Counted from the stretch's first letter, positions 51,528 to 60,455 are shown. The stretch is 64,000 nt of DNA from Asticcacaulis sp. AC460 (GCF_000495795.1 NZ_AWGD01000001.1:86450-150449); one strand, 5' to 3'. Translations and numbers: made by a program. Notes: generated from the letters alone by a model not told the origin.

Positions 51528-51878
51528 ATGCGCGCTTTTCTGTTCGGGCTGTGCGCCCTGTTGCTTTTGCCGTCGGCGGCCCTGGCCCAGAGCGACGAAT
51601 ATACCTACAACAGCTATACCCGCGACATCAAGAAACAGACCGACGCCGGGTGGGAAGAGCTTCAGGCGGCCGATGCCAGCGCGACGCATGAAGAGCGTTG
51701 CCGTCATGCCAGCGCCGCCGTCTATAGCTACAACCAGGCGGCCCAGACCAGCGCGACCCTGGCGCAGGTCCTGTCGTACAGGGGCGGTGAATATTACGAC
51801 AGTACCGTCGAGTTGCGCGACGCGGCGCGCGACATCGCCCAACAGGTTGAGGACATGTACAACGAGCAGTGCGGTTGA
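51528..51878 (+). CDS. small exported helical protein
   Basis: A 116-residue protein with a signal peptide (1-20, cleavage ALA-QSD). The mature protein is helical and polar with two cysteines (EERCRHASAA and YNEQCG at the C-terminus), probably a disulphide. No family is recognised. The ATG at 51528 starts the signal sequence. The cytochrome c gene follows 66 bp downstream on the same strand. Confidence 0.7.
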   Translation: MRAFLFGLCALLLLPSAALAQSDEYTYNSYTRDIKKQTDAGWEELQAADASATHEERCRHASAAVYSYNQAAQTSATLAQVLSYRGGEYYDSTVELRDAARDIAQQVEDMYNEQCG

Positions 51879-51944
51879 CAAGGACGCGGCCCGGCCGCCA
51901 ATGTCGGTGGGGACGGCACCGTCGCGGCAGCAGGGGTACATGGG

Positions 51945-52913
51945 ATGCGGGTTTATCTGAGTTGCATGGCCGTCGCCGTGATCCTGGCCAGCTGTACGCC
52001 CAAACCGCAGGCCGTGGAGAGCGCACCGGACTGGGCCTATCCCATGAAGCCCGCCGCCACCGCGCCGGAGCCGGTCGATACGGCGCTGCATCATGTACCC
52101 GACAGCGCGGCCGCTTTTCACAAGGCCGAACTGAAAAGCCTGGCGTCGGCGCCGGACTGGCATCCCGATGAGCACCCGGCCATGCCCGAAGTCGTCGTGC
52201 ATGGAAGCGGCAACGGCGCGGGGGCCTGCGCCTACTGCCATCTGCCCAACGGCGCCGGGCGGCCGGAAAACGCGCCCCTGGCCGGGCTGCCGAAGGCCTA
52301 TATCATCGCCCAGGTCAGGGCTTTTGGCGATGCGTCGCGGACATCGTCGGTGCATCGCGCGCCCGCCGACAACATGGCCAAGGTCGCAAAGGCGGCCCAG
52401 CCGGGCGACGACGAGGCCGCAGCCGCTTATTTCGCTGCGTTGACGCCGCGGTCGTTCGTCCGGGTCGTGGAGACGGATACGGTGCCGAAAACCGAACCGG
52501 CGGCGTGGATCCTGCGGCTTTCGGCTGGCGCAGGGACCGAGCCGATCGGCAACCGGATCATCGAAGTGCCGGACGACTTTGCGCGGTTCGAACTGCGCGA
52601 CAGCCGCACGGCCTATACCGCCTATGTGCCGGCCGGCAGTATAGCACGCGGCCGTGCCCTGGTGGCCGGCAAGGCCGGAAAGGTTGGCTGCGTGTCGTGC
52701 CATGGCACGGATTTGACCGGGACCGGCGACATACCCGGCATTGCCGGCCGCTTCCCGACCTATATTATCCGCCAGTTGTACGACTTCAAATCCGGCGCAC
52801 GCGCCGACATCGCCAGCGCCGCCATGAAACCCGTCGCCGACAGGCTGAGCGCCGGCGACCGCATCGATATTGCTGCTTATCTGGCAACGCTGAGGCCGGC
52901 CAGCGGGGCCTGA
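51945..52913 (+). CDS. dihaem cytochrome c lipoprotein
   Basis: A 322-residue protein whose signal ends in the lipobox LASC (Cys17). Two haem-binding motifs are visible: CAYCH at 95-99 and CVSCH at 249-253. Each starts a class I cytochrome c domain with later Met/Pro residues such as MAKVAKAAQPG and MKPVADRLS. It is likely a periplasmic electron carrier tethered to the membrane, similar to cytochrome c4 or the cytochrome subunits of dehydrogenases. The partner enzyme is not in the window. It converges with the truncated haemoglobin gene, one base apart. Confidence 0.88.
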   Translation: MRVYLSCMAVAVILASCTPKPQAVESAPDWAYPMKPAATAPEPVDTALHHVPDSAAAFHKAELKSLASAPDWHPDEHPAMPEVVVHGSGNGAGACAYCHLPNGAGRPENAPLAGLPKAYIIAQVRAFGDASRTSSVHRAPADNMAKVAKAAQPGDDEAAAAYFAALTPRSFVRVVETDTVPKTEPAAWILRLSAGAGTEPIGNRIIEVPDDFARFELRDSRTAYTAYVPAGSIARGRALVAGKAGKVGCVSCHGTDLTGTGDIPGIAGRFPTYIIRQLYDFKSGARADIASAAMKPVADRLSAGDRIDIAAYLATLRPASGA

Positions 52914-52914
52914 C

Positions 52915-53385
52915 TCAGCCCAGCCAGGGGCCGCCGGGTGGCCCCCAGTTCCACGCCGGCATCGGCGCGGAAGGGTCGGCCGGGGCAGCGCCGTCCTGGG
53001 AATTGATCTTCGCCAGGCGGGTGCCCCATTCGAGATAACCGACGAAGGCGGCGCGGAATTCCGGATCGTCGGGCAGGCCGACCTCATCCGCCGTGTCCAG
53101 CATCAGCGCCACCCAGGCGCGGCGCTGGTCCTCGGTCAGGTGACGGTTGAAGTGATGTGCCACCATGTCGGCGTGGGAGCCGCCGATGGCGGTATAGGCT
53201 TTGGGGCCGCCGAAGACTTCGGTCAGGAAGGCGGCCACGTGTCGTGCATGGTCAGGGTTCATGCCGGCAAACACCGGCGCCAGGATGGGATGGTTCGGAA
53301 CCCGGGCGTAGAAGGCCGCCGTCAGCTTGTCGAAGGCCTCGGGGCCGCCGGCCCATTGCGCCAGGGTGGGGATGTCGTCCTGCAT
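52915..53385 (-). CDS. truncated haemoglobin, group II-like
   Basis: A 156-residue globin of the 2-on-2 type. Features are FYARVPNHPILAPVFAGMNPDHARHVAAFLTEVFGGPKAY, then HADMVAHHFN with the proximal-His region, RAWVALMLDTADEVGLP and GYLEWGTRLA. The C-terminal 30 residues are a Pro-rich extension (PMPAWNWGPPGGPW) seen in many proteobacterial members. Likely roles are oxygen or nitric oxide handling. No regulatory element is evident. Confidence 0.9.
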   Translation of the reverse strand: MQDDIPTLAQWAGGPEAFDKLTAAFYARVPNHPILAPVFAGMNPDHARHVAAFLTEVFGGPKAYTAIGGSHADMVAHHFNRHLTEDQRRAWVALMLDTADEVGLPDDPEFRAAFVGYLEWGTRLAKINSQDGAAPADPSAPMPAWNWGPPGGPWLG

Positions 53386-53553
53386 CGGCTGTTCCTTGTG
53401 TCCGGTATGACATGTAGGTGCGGCGCCGCACTTTGCCAGGTCAAAGCCTTGTTACCGGGACCGGTTCAAACGTGACCACGGCGGGCGGCTGTGTCATATC
53501 ACCGGCATGCAGGCGGGGCAAAGTGTCGGATGAGTTCTTCCGGAGGCCTTGTC

Positions 53554-54585
53554 ATGCCGTTCTCCCGCGTATTGCTGATGGTGGCTTTGGCGGGTATTGC
53601 CCTGCCCGCCCAGGCGCAGTCCTTCCAGGACGAGAAATTCGCCACCGCCGTGGGGTTGGTGGTCGCCACCGATGCGCTGGCGGCGCATTGCGCCGACGCG
53701 GCGCGGCCGGGCAGCGCGAGCTATCAGGCGCTGAAGACATGGGAAGCGCGCAACCAGGCGCCGGCCGTGCGCCAGGCGGCAACGACGGCGCAGGCGCGCG
53801 AGGGCGGCCAGGCCTATCGGCAGCTCCAGGCGGCGGTCGACGGCAAGCTGTCGCCGCTGTATGCTCAGGGCTGCGCGGCGCTGGCGACCTGGATCCGGTC
53901 GGACCAGGCCAATATCGCGGCGCACTGGCAGCCGCCGGTGGTGGCCGCGGCGGCTCCGGCTGCGGCAAAGGTCAGCGCCGCGCCGGTCAAAGGGATATTG
54001 GGCTACGGCCTGATCCAGACCGCCGGCATGGGCTATGGCGGCATGGTCACCATCAAGTTCGTGCCGGCCGTCTTGTTCAGTTCGGGCGATATCCTGCTGG
54101 ATGTGACGGGGCTGAGCGACCCGGCGGCGCACCGGGCGGCCAATCCCGACGACTGGTCGAACTGGCGCAAGACCGGCGGGATCTATGAATATCGCGGCGC
54201 GTCGGGCCAGTGGCGGCCGATCCTGGGCAACAAGGTGTGGACGCAGGTGCCCGATACGTCGGGATTGCAGGGACGGTTCACAGCGACCGGCGGCGGCGGC
54301 AATCTGGCAGTTGGCGGGACGGATGCGGTTTTTGTCGAGACCAGCTACAGCTTTTTGCCGGGCGGGCGGATGGTGCGCGATGGAGTAGCGAGCGCGTCAT
54401 CGTCGTTCGGCGACACAAGCACAGTAACGGGGGCCAGCGGCGGCCGGCCGGGGCGGTATGTCATCGAGGGGCTGGCTCTGAAGATCACCTATGACGACGG
54501 CCACCGGGAAAGCCGGGTCTTGATGACGCATCCTGACGACAAGGACATCATCTGGCTGGATGGAACAGCGTATATAAGGCACTAA
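53554..54585 (+). CDS. exported protein of unknown function
   Basis: A 343-residue protein with a signal peptide (about 1-21, AQA). The N-terminal half (about 22-150) is helical and alanine-rich with two cysteines (AAHCADAARP, YAQGCAALAT). The C-terminal half is beta-rich with IYEYRGASGQWRPILGN, FVETSYSFLPGGRMVRDG and GRYVIEGLALKITYDDGHRES, a lipocalin-like pattern that ends in DDKDIIWLDGTAYIR. I know no characterised relative. GGAGG lies eight bases before the ATG at 53554, which excludes the earlier in-frame starts. Confidence 0.72.
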   Translation: MPFSRVLLMVALAGIALPAQAQSFQDEKFATAVGLVVATDALAAHCADAARPGSASYQALKTWEARNQAPAVRQAATTAQAREGGQAYRQLQAAVDGKLSPLYAQGCAALATWIRSDQANIAAHWQPPVVAAAAPAAAKVSAAPVKGILGYGLIQTAGMGYGGMVTIKFVPAVLFSSGDILLDVTGLSDPAAHRAANPDDWSNWRKTGGIYEYRGASGQWRPILGNKVWTQVPDTSGLQGRFTATGGGGNLAVGGTDAVFVETSYSFLPGGRMVRDGVASASSSFGDTSTVTGASGGRPGRYVIEGLALKITYDDGHRESRVLMTHPDDKDIIWLDGTAYIRH

Positions 54586-54589
54586 ATCT

Positions 54590-55954
54590 TCATGACCGGC
54601 CACCGCGCGCGATATCTTCCGACTTGGTCCGGATAGCAGCCTGCTGATCGCAGGCCTTCTGGGTCAGGCTTTCGCGAATTTGGTTGGGCGTGTCCCGGCC
54701 AACCTGGCGCGAGACCAGCGCCACGTAGCGTCGCGTATCCTTCCAGTCGACCAGGTTGCCACAGATTTCGCTGATTCGCTTCGACCGGGTCGAACCCATG
54801 ACGAAGCTCGCCAGAAAGGCCAGTAACCCACTCATCGCCAAGCCGGTAGCCGGCGCCAGCGGGCTTTGCGTGCCGGCGGACCACAGGGGCAAGGCGATAA
54901 ACAAGGCGGCCGCCAGAAGACTGCCCCGCCATAGCCGGCCCAGAGAGTTTTTGGTGATCGTCCGGACCGGGTAGCCCAGGCCAAAGAAATTGTCCTTGAA
55001 GTTGCCGCTGGTGTAAGCGGTCTTGAAGAGGTCACTGGCAAAAGCCAGATGCAATTCAAGCCAGGTGTCGCCGGCGCCGATGCGTTCCAGCGCCTGCTCA
55101 GCGACCTCCTGCCATCTCTTCTGCAAGACCACGGCCCGGCCGGGGTGGTGGGGATCGTAATAGAGTTCGGGAGACCGCCGGGCATAGTCCGAGGCTTCCT
55201 TATACAGGGTAATGAGCTCGCTGCGGCGGCTGGCCATCATGGCGCCGGTTTGCAGCCCCCGGTTTTCCATGCCCGTGGCATAGGCCTGGGTGCGAAGCCG
55301 CACGGCGTCCTTCAGACGGGCCAGCCTGACCGCCCCCCAGGCGAACTGGACGCCGACGGCCGCGACAAGGCAGGCCGCCGGGATCCAGGGCTGGATCATT
55401 ATCGACGCATTCGACAGAAGACCCGCGATCTGCGGCGCCAGGGGGATGACGGCCAGGAAGGGCAGGCATTGAACCAGCTGCCCGACCTTGGCCGGAACGC
55501 GAAGCGCACGGGTACCATCGAACAGCGCGTCCGTCTCGCTGCCAAACCTGGACGCCCATTGAAACACGCGGTCGCGATGGGCACGTTCGTTGTCGCCCGT
55601 CCCGTACATTCCGGGAAACCTGGCCTGGATATCCGCCCGGTCCTGGAGGCTGCGCCGGACCACCGCCGACTGGTCACCGATATCCTCGGGCGACACCTCC
55701 GGCTGCGCATCGAAATTCGTCCAGGGCCTGACATAGTCGCGCCGGACCTGGATCTGGCTGGAATGATAAGCGCTCCATACCGTGTCATCCGCGATCCAGC
55801 CGGCAATCATGTCGGCCGTCTCGAAAAGCCATTTTCCGGGACCGGAATCGCCGCTGCCCGGGTCGCAATGGAAGGCGTTGATCTCTTCGGCGACAAAATC
55901 CCCCAGGCGATAATGGGCGCGGACGCGCTGGAGTTTGGCTGTATCACTTTTCAC
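54590..55954 (-). CDS. four-TM membrane protein of unknown function
   Basis: A 454-residue protein. Soluble N-terminal part (1-155), two membrane helices (about 159-180 and 188-210), a helical charged middle (about 212-340, ending near GLGYPVRTITKN), two more helices (about 343-360 and 366-386) and a soluble C-terminal part. The two-helix unit followed by helices recalls SLATT-type effectors, but I cannot assign it. The start is GTG at 55954 because AAGGAG lies eight bases upstream; an ATG 60 bp earlier has none. A good promoter lies at 55988-56016, and the unknown gene upstream is separated by a terminator. Confidence 0.75.
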   Translation of the reverse strand: MKSDTAKLQRVRAHYRLGDFVAEEINAFHCDPGSGDSGPGKWLFETADMIAGWIADDTVWSAYHSSQIQVRRDYVRPWTNFDAQPEVSPEDIGDQSAVVRRSLQDRADIQARFPGMYGTGDNERAHRDRVFQWASRFGSETDALFDGTRALRVPAKVGQLVQCLPFLAVIPLAPQIAGLLSNASIMIQPWIPAACLVAAVGVQFAWGAVRLARLKDAVRLRTQAYATGMENRGLQTGAMMASRRSELITLYKEASDYARRSPELYYDPHHPGRAVVLQKRWQEVAEQALERIGAGDTWLELHLAFASDLFKTAYTSGNFKDNFFGLGYPVRTITKNSLGRLWRGSLLAAALFIALPLWSAGTQSPLAPATGLAMSGLLAFLASFVMGSTRSKRISEICGNLVDWKDTRRYVALVSRQVGRDTPNQIRESLTQKACDQQAAIRTKSEDIARGGRS

Positions 55955-55987
55955 GAGCAATACTCCTTCGCATTTGAGCGTAAAATG

Positions 55988-56016
55988 ATCATACACTATA
56001 ATAATGCATTTCACAA
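55988..56016 (-). promoter_or_regulatory. promoter of the four-TM protein gene
   Basis: Read on the minus strand: TTGTGA (56011-56016), 17-bp spacer, TATGAT (55988-55993). Transcription would start near 55980, 25 bp before the GTG start. It is a strong match to the housekeeping sigma factor consensus in an AT-rich gap. Confidence 0.65.
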
Positions 56017-56052
56017 TATTTGATGTTAGTGCAAATTTTTTGCCCGTCAGTG

Positions 56053-56085
56053 GAAAAAAACCACCGGCAAAGGGCCTGCCGGTGG
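56053..56085 (-). terminator. terminator after the 56153 gene
   Basis: A perfect 9-bp stem (ccaccggca / tgccggtgg) with a 7-base loop, followed on the minus strand by seven T. It ends the unknown 453-residue gene's transcript before the promoter of the next. Confidence 0.9.
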
Positions 56086-56152
56086 TCGCGTATTCAAAAA
56101 GGGGAGGAGGTCGAAGGGCAGGCGGCCATTGATAAGGCCGGTCCCGGTCGCA

Positions 56153-57514
56153 TCATGACCGGTGCTGTCCTCCGCGTACGACCACAGGTCCATCCGGCCC
56201 GCCGGTCGAGAAAATATTACAGAATACGCTGAGTTCTTCTCTGGTCTTCATATGCGCCACCGCTGTGGGCACTTCATGGGTCAGGAAGGCGTCGGCCGCC
56301 TCCTCGCCCTGGTCCAGCCTGCGGCTTGCCTCTTCGTAATAGTCGGCAAGGACGTCAACGGTCCCGTGGCTGAAGGCAATTTCCAGCCCGTTCTGCATCG
56401 TGATGGGTTCGGTGTCATTGCGCCGGTAACGCAGGCGCACGGGGAAGGTCTGGCGCAGGGATCCGAGAAGCCGGGTCGTCGAGCAAAATTCACCGGGTGC
56501 GGCCTGTCCGGCGCAATGTATAAAGATATTGGCCTTTTCGATCGTGCTCCCGTCCCGCCGCAGCTGAGCCAAGGAACCGCACATCAGCAGGTAGAACGAA
56601 TCAACGCACCTGTCGTTCTCGTCGTTGAGGTTCACGAATATCATGGCGTCCTTTTCCGGCCCCACCTTCGGCAGAAGCGCGAACGAAGACCGGTCCGGCA
56701 CCTGCCGCGAGTTCACCCACAGGTATCGGCCTGAGGCTGAGTCGAAGCCGGCGCGCGTCACGGCCGCCATGGCCCGTGCGTCGGCTGCCGTCATGACGAC
56801 CAGGGGTCGGGAGGTCACCGCCGCCCAGGGGCTGCCCGGAATCCGTGCGGATACCATGCGCCGAATCCGGTCCAGCCCGCACAGCAGATGGTCGAGTCCG
56901 TCACCGGCCATCTTCGCCAAAAGGTCGCTCCATTTAACGCTCGCAAAATAACGCTTCATCAGCCACTGCTTAAGCCGGGCAAAGGCGCCGCAGGGCTCGA
57001 GCACCCGTTCGCGAGTCCGGACCGGTATAACATTGACCGGGCGGAACGGTGTGTATCCCGGTCCCGGCGAACAGCCCCGTCCGCCATCATTCCCCCCGCC
57101 CGGCAACTGCCCCTTGGCCACGATGCTTTTCACGTGAACCTCCTCCGCCCGGATCTCAAGATAGATTTCAAAGTTCCTGGTCTCAACCATCAGCGCCGTG
57201 CGTCGCAAGGGCAGATGCAGATAAAGCAGGTAGTAGCCGCAGGTGACAAACCGTTCCAGGCGCAGCCATGGATTGACCGCGAGCTTGCTCATGGTGCCGC
57301 GGCCGGACCATGCCCGGAAGAAGTCGATGTCGAGCAGGAAACGCTCCGCTTCCGGGAAGGCCAGGACAACATCGGGGCTGACACAGGTGGCAAAATCCAG
57401 AGCGCCGTCGATTTCGCGCAAATAACTCTCCGCGAGGGCGGCCGAAGCCCGGACTGCCTGGGCCGACCAGGTGACCTGGCCGGACCCTGCGTGACGTGAA
57501 GAAAGCGGTTCCAT
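56153..57514 (-). CDS. 453-residue protein of unknown function
   Basis: A soluble protein without signal peptide or membrane helix. The N-terminal half (about 1-145) includes LDFATCVSPDVVLAFPEAERF and VNPWLRLERFVTCGYYLLYLHLPLRRTALMVETRNFEIYLEIRAEEV, a beta-type domain. Residues 145-170 are a Gly-rich linker. The C-terminal half has PLVVMTAADARAMAAV and KDAMIFVNLNDENDRCVDSFYLLMCGSL, then ANIFIHCAGQAAPGEFCS, with strand-helix alternation. No family is recognised. AGGGAG five bases before the ATG at 57514 fixes the start. An inverted repeat lies about 92 bp upstream. The base composition is close to the host. Confidence 0.72.
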   Translation of the reverse strand: MEPLSSRHAGSGQVTWSAQAVRASAALAESYLREIDGALDFATCVSPDVVLAFPEAERFLLDIDFFRAWSGRGTMSKLAVNPWLRLERFVTCGYYLLYLHLPLRRTALMVETRNFEIYLEIRAEEVHVKSIVAKGQLPGGGNDGGRGCSPGPGYTPFRPVNVIPVRTRERVLEPCGAFARLKQWLMKRYFASVKWSDLLAKMAGDGLDHLLCGLDRIRRMVSARIPGSPWAAVTSRPLVVMTAADARAMAAVTRAGFDSASGRYLWVNSRQVPDRSSFALLPKVGPEKDAMIFVNLNDENDRCVDSFYLLMCGSLAQLRRDGSTIEKANIFIHCAGQAAPGEFCSTTRLLGSLRQTFPVRLRYRRNDTEPITMQNGLEIAFSHGTVDVLADYYEEASRRLDQGEEAADAFLTHEVPTAVAHMKTREELSVFCNIFSTGGPDGPVVVRGGQHRS

Positions 57515-58056
57515 GTCGACTCCCTGTGAGTTTCCTGGCTTGATTGCGAACGCCTACCTTATCTTCTCAGCGGGGGAGATCGTTGTCGAAGGCCGCCCCT
57601 GAATTTATACTATATTAAGTATATAACCCAAAACACCGGTCACCGCGGAATCACAAAGCCGTGCGATTGCACAGGAAGATATTGATTACCTCATGCAAGA
57701 TGAGGCATGAAGCGCCTTAATGCAGCTTGATGCATCTGACGGCACCTAAATGCTGAAAAGCATGGTGTGCAATAAATTTGCATTGACGGTCTCTGAGGAT
57801 TGGCGCATGTTCGAACTTGCCAAGACTCTCAAAGCCAGCGTTGCAACCGCTTTCCGGGCCCCTTTCCGCCCTGCCGGAGACTTTCGCACACAAAACGATG
57901 TGTACAGATGAAATTTCGACCGCACGCGGGAAAGGTACAGGACGATCGATATCTCCGGTTAAAGACAATCTAATGCGACGCACCGCCCCCGGAACGGCTG
58001 TCGACACAGCGGTCCGGATTCCCCGATAACCCCAATTCAATCACGAAAAAAATGCC
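57515..58056. other. 542-bp divergent region with a palindrome and a possible short gene
   Basis: Between the 453-residue gene (leftward) and the 58057 gene (rightward). 57606-57623 holds tatact / agtata arms around a 6-bp centre in a very AT-rich stretch, a likely promoter or operator for the leftward gene. Several TGATGCATCTGA / GATGAGGCATGAAGC-like near-repeats lie at 57690-57770. A 34-codon frame at 57807 is listed separately. Other frames are not supported. Confidence 0.45.
57807..57911 (+). CDS. possible 34-residue small protein
   Basis: The ATG at 57807 is preceded by GAGGA at seven-base spacing, and the frame codes a basic peptide starting MFELAKTLKASVATAFRAPF with a TGA at 57909. 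No homologue is known to me. It lies 146 bp upstream of the 58057 gene, same strand. The evidence is the ribosome site only. Confidence 0.3.
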   Translation: MFELAKTLKASVATAFRAPFRPAGDFRTQNDVYR

Positions 58057-58518
58057 ATGGCCGATTCCGTCCCCCCCCCCGAAGATTTTCAGAAAAAGTT
58101 GGCAGCCCAGGCGCGCCAGATGCGCACAATCTTTCTCACCCACCTGAGATCACCGGAATTCTGGAGCGACATGGAGCAGGACCCGGAATCTTTTCACGAG
58201 GCCCTGGGGCTGGCGAAGACCTACAACTTCGTCCACTACACGCGCATTGCCGCCGTGATGAAAATGAAGGATTCCTCCGCGGTCAGCCGATGGTTTGCCG
58301 GCGAAGAGGCCCGCAAAACGCCGGAATGGGTACGCCGCCAAAGCGCGATCCAGGCGCTGATGAAGATCCTGGCCTACGACATCTACCTGCTCCAGAATGG
58401 CAAGGAGCCCATAGGGCACAAGTCGATCAAGGAACATGAAGACACCGGGGTAACCCTGTTCGACGCGACGCGGATCGATGAACTGACCCAGGCGTCAGCA
58501 ACAGTGTCTGTCGGCTAG
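58057..58518 (+). CDS. small protein with a possible helix-turn-helix
   Basis: A 153-residue, mostly helical and charged protein. The middle part, YTRIAAVMKMKDSSAVSRWFAGEEARKTPEW, reads like a Cro/C1-type helix-turn-helix (helix, turn, VSRWFAG recognition helix). The following segment SAIQALMKILAYDIYLLQNGKEP may be a dimer interface. That suggests a regulator of the neighbouring unknown genes, but the homology is not certain. The ATG at 58057 has no good ribosome site. Its TAG stop runs into a TAGAGC-type sequence. Confidence 0.6.
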   Translation: MADSVPPPEDFQKKLAAQARQMRTIFLTHLRSPEFWSDMEQDPESFHEALGLAKTYNFVHYTRIAAVMKMKDSSAVSRWFAGEEARKTPEWVRRQSAIQALMKILAYDIYLLQNGKEPIGHKSIKEHEDTGVTLFDATRIDELTQASATVSVG

Positions 58519-58578
58519 AGCAAAGCACATTTATACGGAATCATCGTGTAAACGTGCGGAGCGTGCAAACTTAAAACT

Positions 58579-58628
58579 AGAGCGGGCTGCGTTCCGCTTA
58601 ACGTTTCCATCTGAACGCAGTCCGCTCC
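58579..58628. repeat. palindromic repeat gagcgg/ccgctc
   Basis: Arms GAGCGGGCTGCGTTC and GAACGCAGTCCGCTC are complementary with one mismatch, separated by 18 bp. It lies in the gap before the SDR gene. It is a second palindromic family, distinct from the TAGAGCGCG type. Confidence 0.65.
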
Positions 58629-58776
58629 AGGAGAGATCGCGACGAAGGCCGGCAGGCCGGGGCGAATGGCGTGACGGGCCGGACTGCGTATAGCAGTCTA
58701 CGGCTTAAGTATCAGAACCTGACTCTTTTAAGAGGATTCAAACGTCTTAACTCCGACCATAGAGGAGCCAAGGCAC

Positions 58777-59535
58777 ATGAACCTTCACAACACATCCGTC
58801 ATCGTCACCGGCGGCAGCCGCGGTTTGGGCCTGGGGCTGGTCGAAGCCCTGGCGGCGCAGGGCGCCCGAGTCACGGTCGTTGCGCGCGCGTCTTCGGATC
58901 TGAACGCCGTGCAGCAACGGCTGGGCGTCGACGTCCGTCCCGCCGATGTCACTGCCCCGGACGTGGCCCAGCGTATCCTCAGCGAAGTCCGGCCGGATAT
59001 TGTGGTGCTGAATGCCGGATTGCCCCCGCCCATGGCGTCTATCGACCGTATGACCTGGGAGGACTTTACCGCCACCTGGGACCACGATGTTCGCGCCGGA
59101 CTTTATTGGGTGCAGGCGGCGCTGAACCTGCCGCTGAAACCGGGCAGCCGGGTGTTGATGACGTCAAGCGGCGCGGCGATTTCCGGCTCCCCCATGTCGG
59201 GCGGCTACGGCGGCGCCAAGCGGATGCTGTGGTTCATGGCGCGCTATGCCCAGGGACTGGCGCAAGAGAAGGAACTGGGCCTGCGGTTCCAGACCCTTGT
59301 GCCACGCCAGATGGTCGGCGGCACCGGGACGGGTGACGCCGGCTCGACCGCCTATGCGGCGAAGATGGGTATGGCGCCGGAGGCTTTCCTCTCCCGCTTC
59401 GGTGCGCCGATGACGCCGCGTGATTTTGGCGATATGGTCGTGGCGATCCTGCAGGACCCGCGCTACGGCGATGGCGACGCCTTCGCGCTGACACGGGATG
59501 GCGGGATCGTCAAACTGGAAGGACCCGATGTCTGA
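58777..59535 (+). CDS. short-chain dehydrogenase/reductase
   Basis: A 252-residue SDR. The cofactor motif is TGGSRGLGLG (11-20), NAG is in VVLNAGLPP, and the catalytic residues are Ser in LMTSSGAAISG and Tyr/Lys in GGYGGAKRM (YxxxK). The RASSD at the end of beta-2 suggests NADP binding. The substrate is unknown. The stop overlaps the start of the following sigma factor gene by 8 bp. SDR or similar oxidoreductases beside SnoaL-tailed ECF sigma factors are a common target-gene arrangement, so the SDR is probably under that sigma factor. AGAGGAG lies before the ATG. Confidence 0.9.
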   Translation: MNLHNTSVIVTGGSRGLGLGLVEALAAQGARVTVVARASSDLNAVQQRLGVDVRPADVTAPDVAQRILSEVRPDIVVLNAGLPPPMASIDRMTWEDFTATWDHDVRAGLYWVQAALNLPLKPGSRVLMTSSGAAISGSPMSGGYGGAKRMLWFMARYAQGLAQEKELGLRFQTLVPRQMVGGTGTGDAGSTAYAAKMGMAPEAFLSRFGAPMTPRDFGDMVVAILQDPRYGDGDAFALTRDGGIVKLEGPDV

Positions 59536-60400
59536 TGCCGGCATATTGGCCGAACTGAGTTCGCTGCGGCCGGAACTTCATCGCTACTGCGCCCGGCTGA
59601 TGGGCTCGGTGATCGATGGGGAAGACGTCGTGCAGGACGCTTTTCTGCGCGCGCTTGCGGCTTTGCCGGGGCGGGAGCTGGATGCGCCGCTGCGGCCGTG
59701 GCTGTTCCGGATCGCGCACAACCGGGCCATGGATGTGTTGCGCGGACGGACGCTACGGCGGACCGAGCCGATGGAAAACGCCTTCGCTGTCGCCGACGAC
59801 GGGGCGGAGGACGCACTGGCGAGACTGATGCAAAAGCAGGCCGTCGGATTGGCCATGGCGCGGTTTTCGGAGCTGCCGGTCATGCCGCGCAGTGTGGTGA
59901 TCCTGAAGGATGTCATGGGGGAGTCGCTGGGCTTTATCGCGGCGCTGCTGGATCTGTCGGTAGACGGGGTCAAGGGGCACCTGGCGCGGGGCCGGGCCCG
60001 CTTGCGGGCCGTGGCCACCCGGCCGGTAGCGGAGGTCGCGACGCCTGCGCCATCGCCCGAGGTGGCGCGGTATGTCGCGCTGTTCAATGCGCGGGATTGG
60101 GATGGTTTGCGGGCCATGCTGGCAGACGATGCCCGGCTGCAGCAATCGGCCTATCCGCTGCGCACCGGACCGACGGTGCGCGAGTTCTTCGGCATCTATG
60201 CCGGCTATGGCGAGGTTCGTCTGATGCCGGCGTGGGTCGAAGGCCGCGAGGTGATGGCAGTCTTCGAAGGCGACGCGGCGGTGCCTAACCATATGATGTG
60301 GCTGGAATGGGACAATGGGCAGATTCGATATATACGGGACTACCGTTATGTTCCGTATGTTCTCGCGGAGTCGAACCTGATCGTGGCCCCCCACGTATGA
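59528..60400 (+). CDS. ECF sigma factor with SnoaL-like C-terminal domain
   Basis: A 290-residue sigma factor. Region 2 (about 12-75) has DGEDVVQDAFLRALAAL and PWLFRIAHNRAMDVLRGR. Region 4 (about 110-165) has MPRSVVILKDVMGESLGFIAALLDLSVDGVKGHLARGRARL. Residues about 180-285 form a SnoaL-like domain (VALFNARDWDGLRAML, FFGIYAGYGEVRLMP). This architecture belongs to the ECF41-like groups, in which the C-terminal domain replaces a separate anti-sigma factor and controls activity. It is coupled to the SDR gene by an 8-bp overlap. Confidence 0.88.
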   Translation: MSDAGILAELSSLRPELHRYCARLMGSVIDGEDVVQDAFLRALAALPGRELDAPLRPWLFRIAHNRAMDVLRGRTLRRTEPMENAFAVADDGAEDALARLMQKQAVGLAMARFSELPVMPRSVVILKDVMGESLGFIAALLDLSVDGVKGHLARGRARLRAVATRPVAEVATPAPSPEVARYVALFNARDWDGLRAMLADDARLQQSAYPLRTGPTVREFFGIYAGYGEVRLMPAWVEGREVMAVFEGDAAVPNHMMWLEWDNGQIRYIRDYRYVPYVLAESNLIVAPHV

Positions 60401-60455
60401 ACGCGGGAGCCGAAGGGCGTCATACCAAGACTATATAACAACCGGAGAGCCTGTC

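Noticed and set aside
55049..56023. A 324-codon + strand frame opposite the four-TM gene.
   Set aside because: The minus frame has a ribosome site, promoter and hydrophobic segments; the + frame has none.
57717..58040. A 107-codon leftward frame.
   Set aside because: No ribosome site, no domain, and composition typical of a chance frame; it overlaps a better-supported short frame on the other strand.
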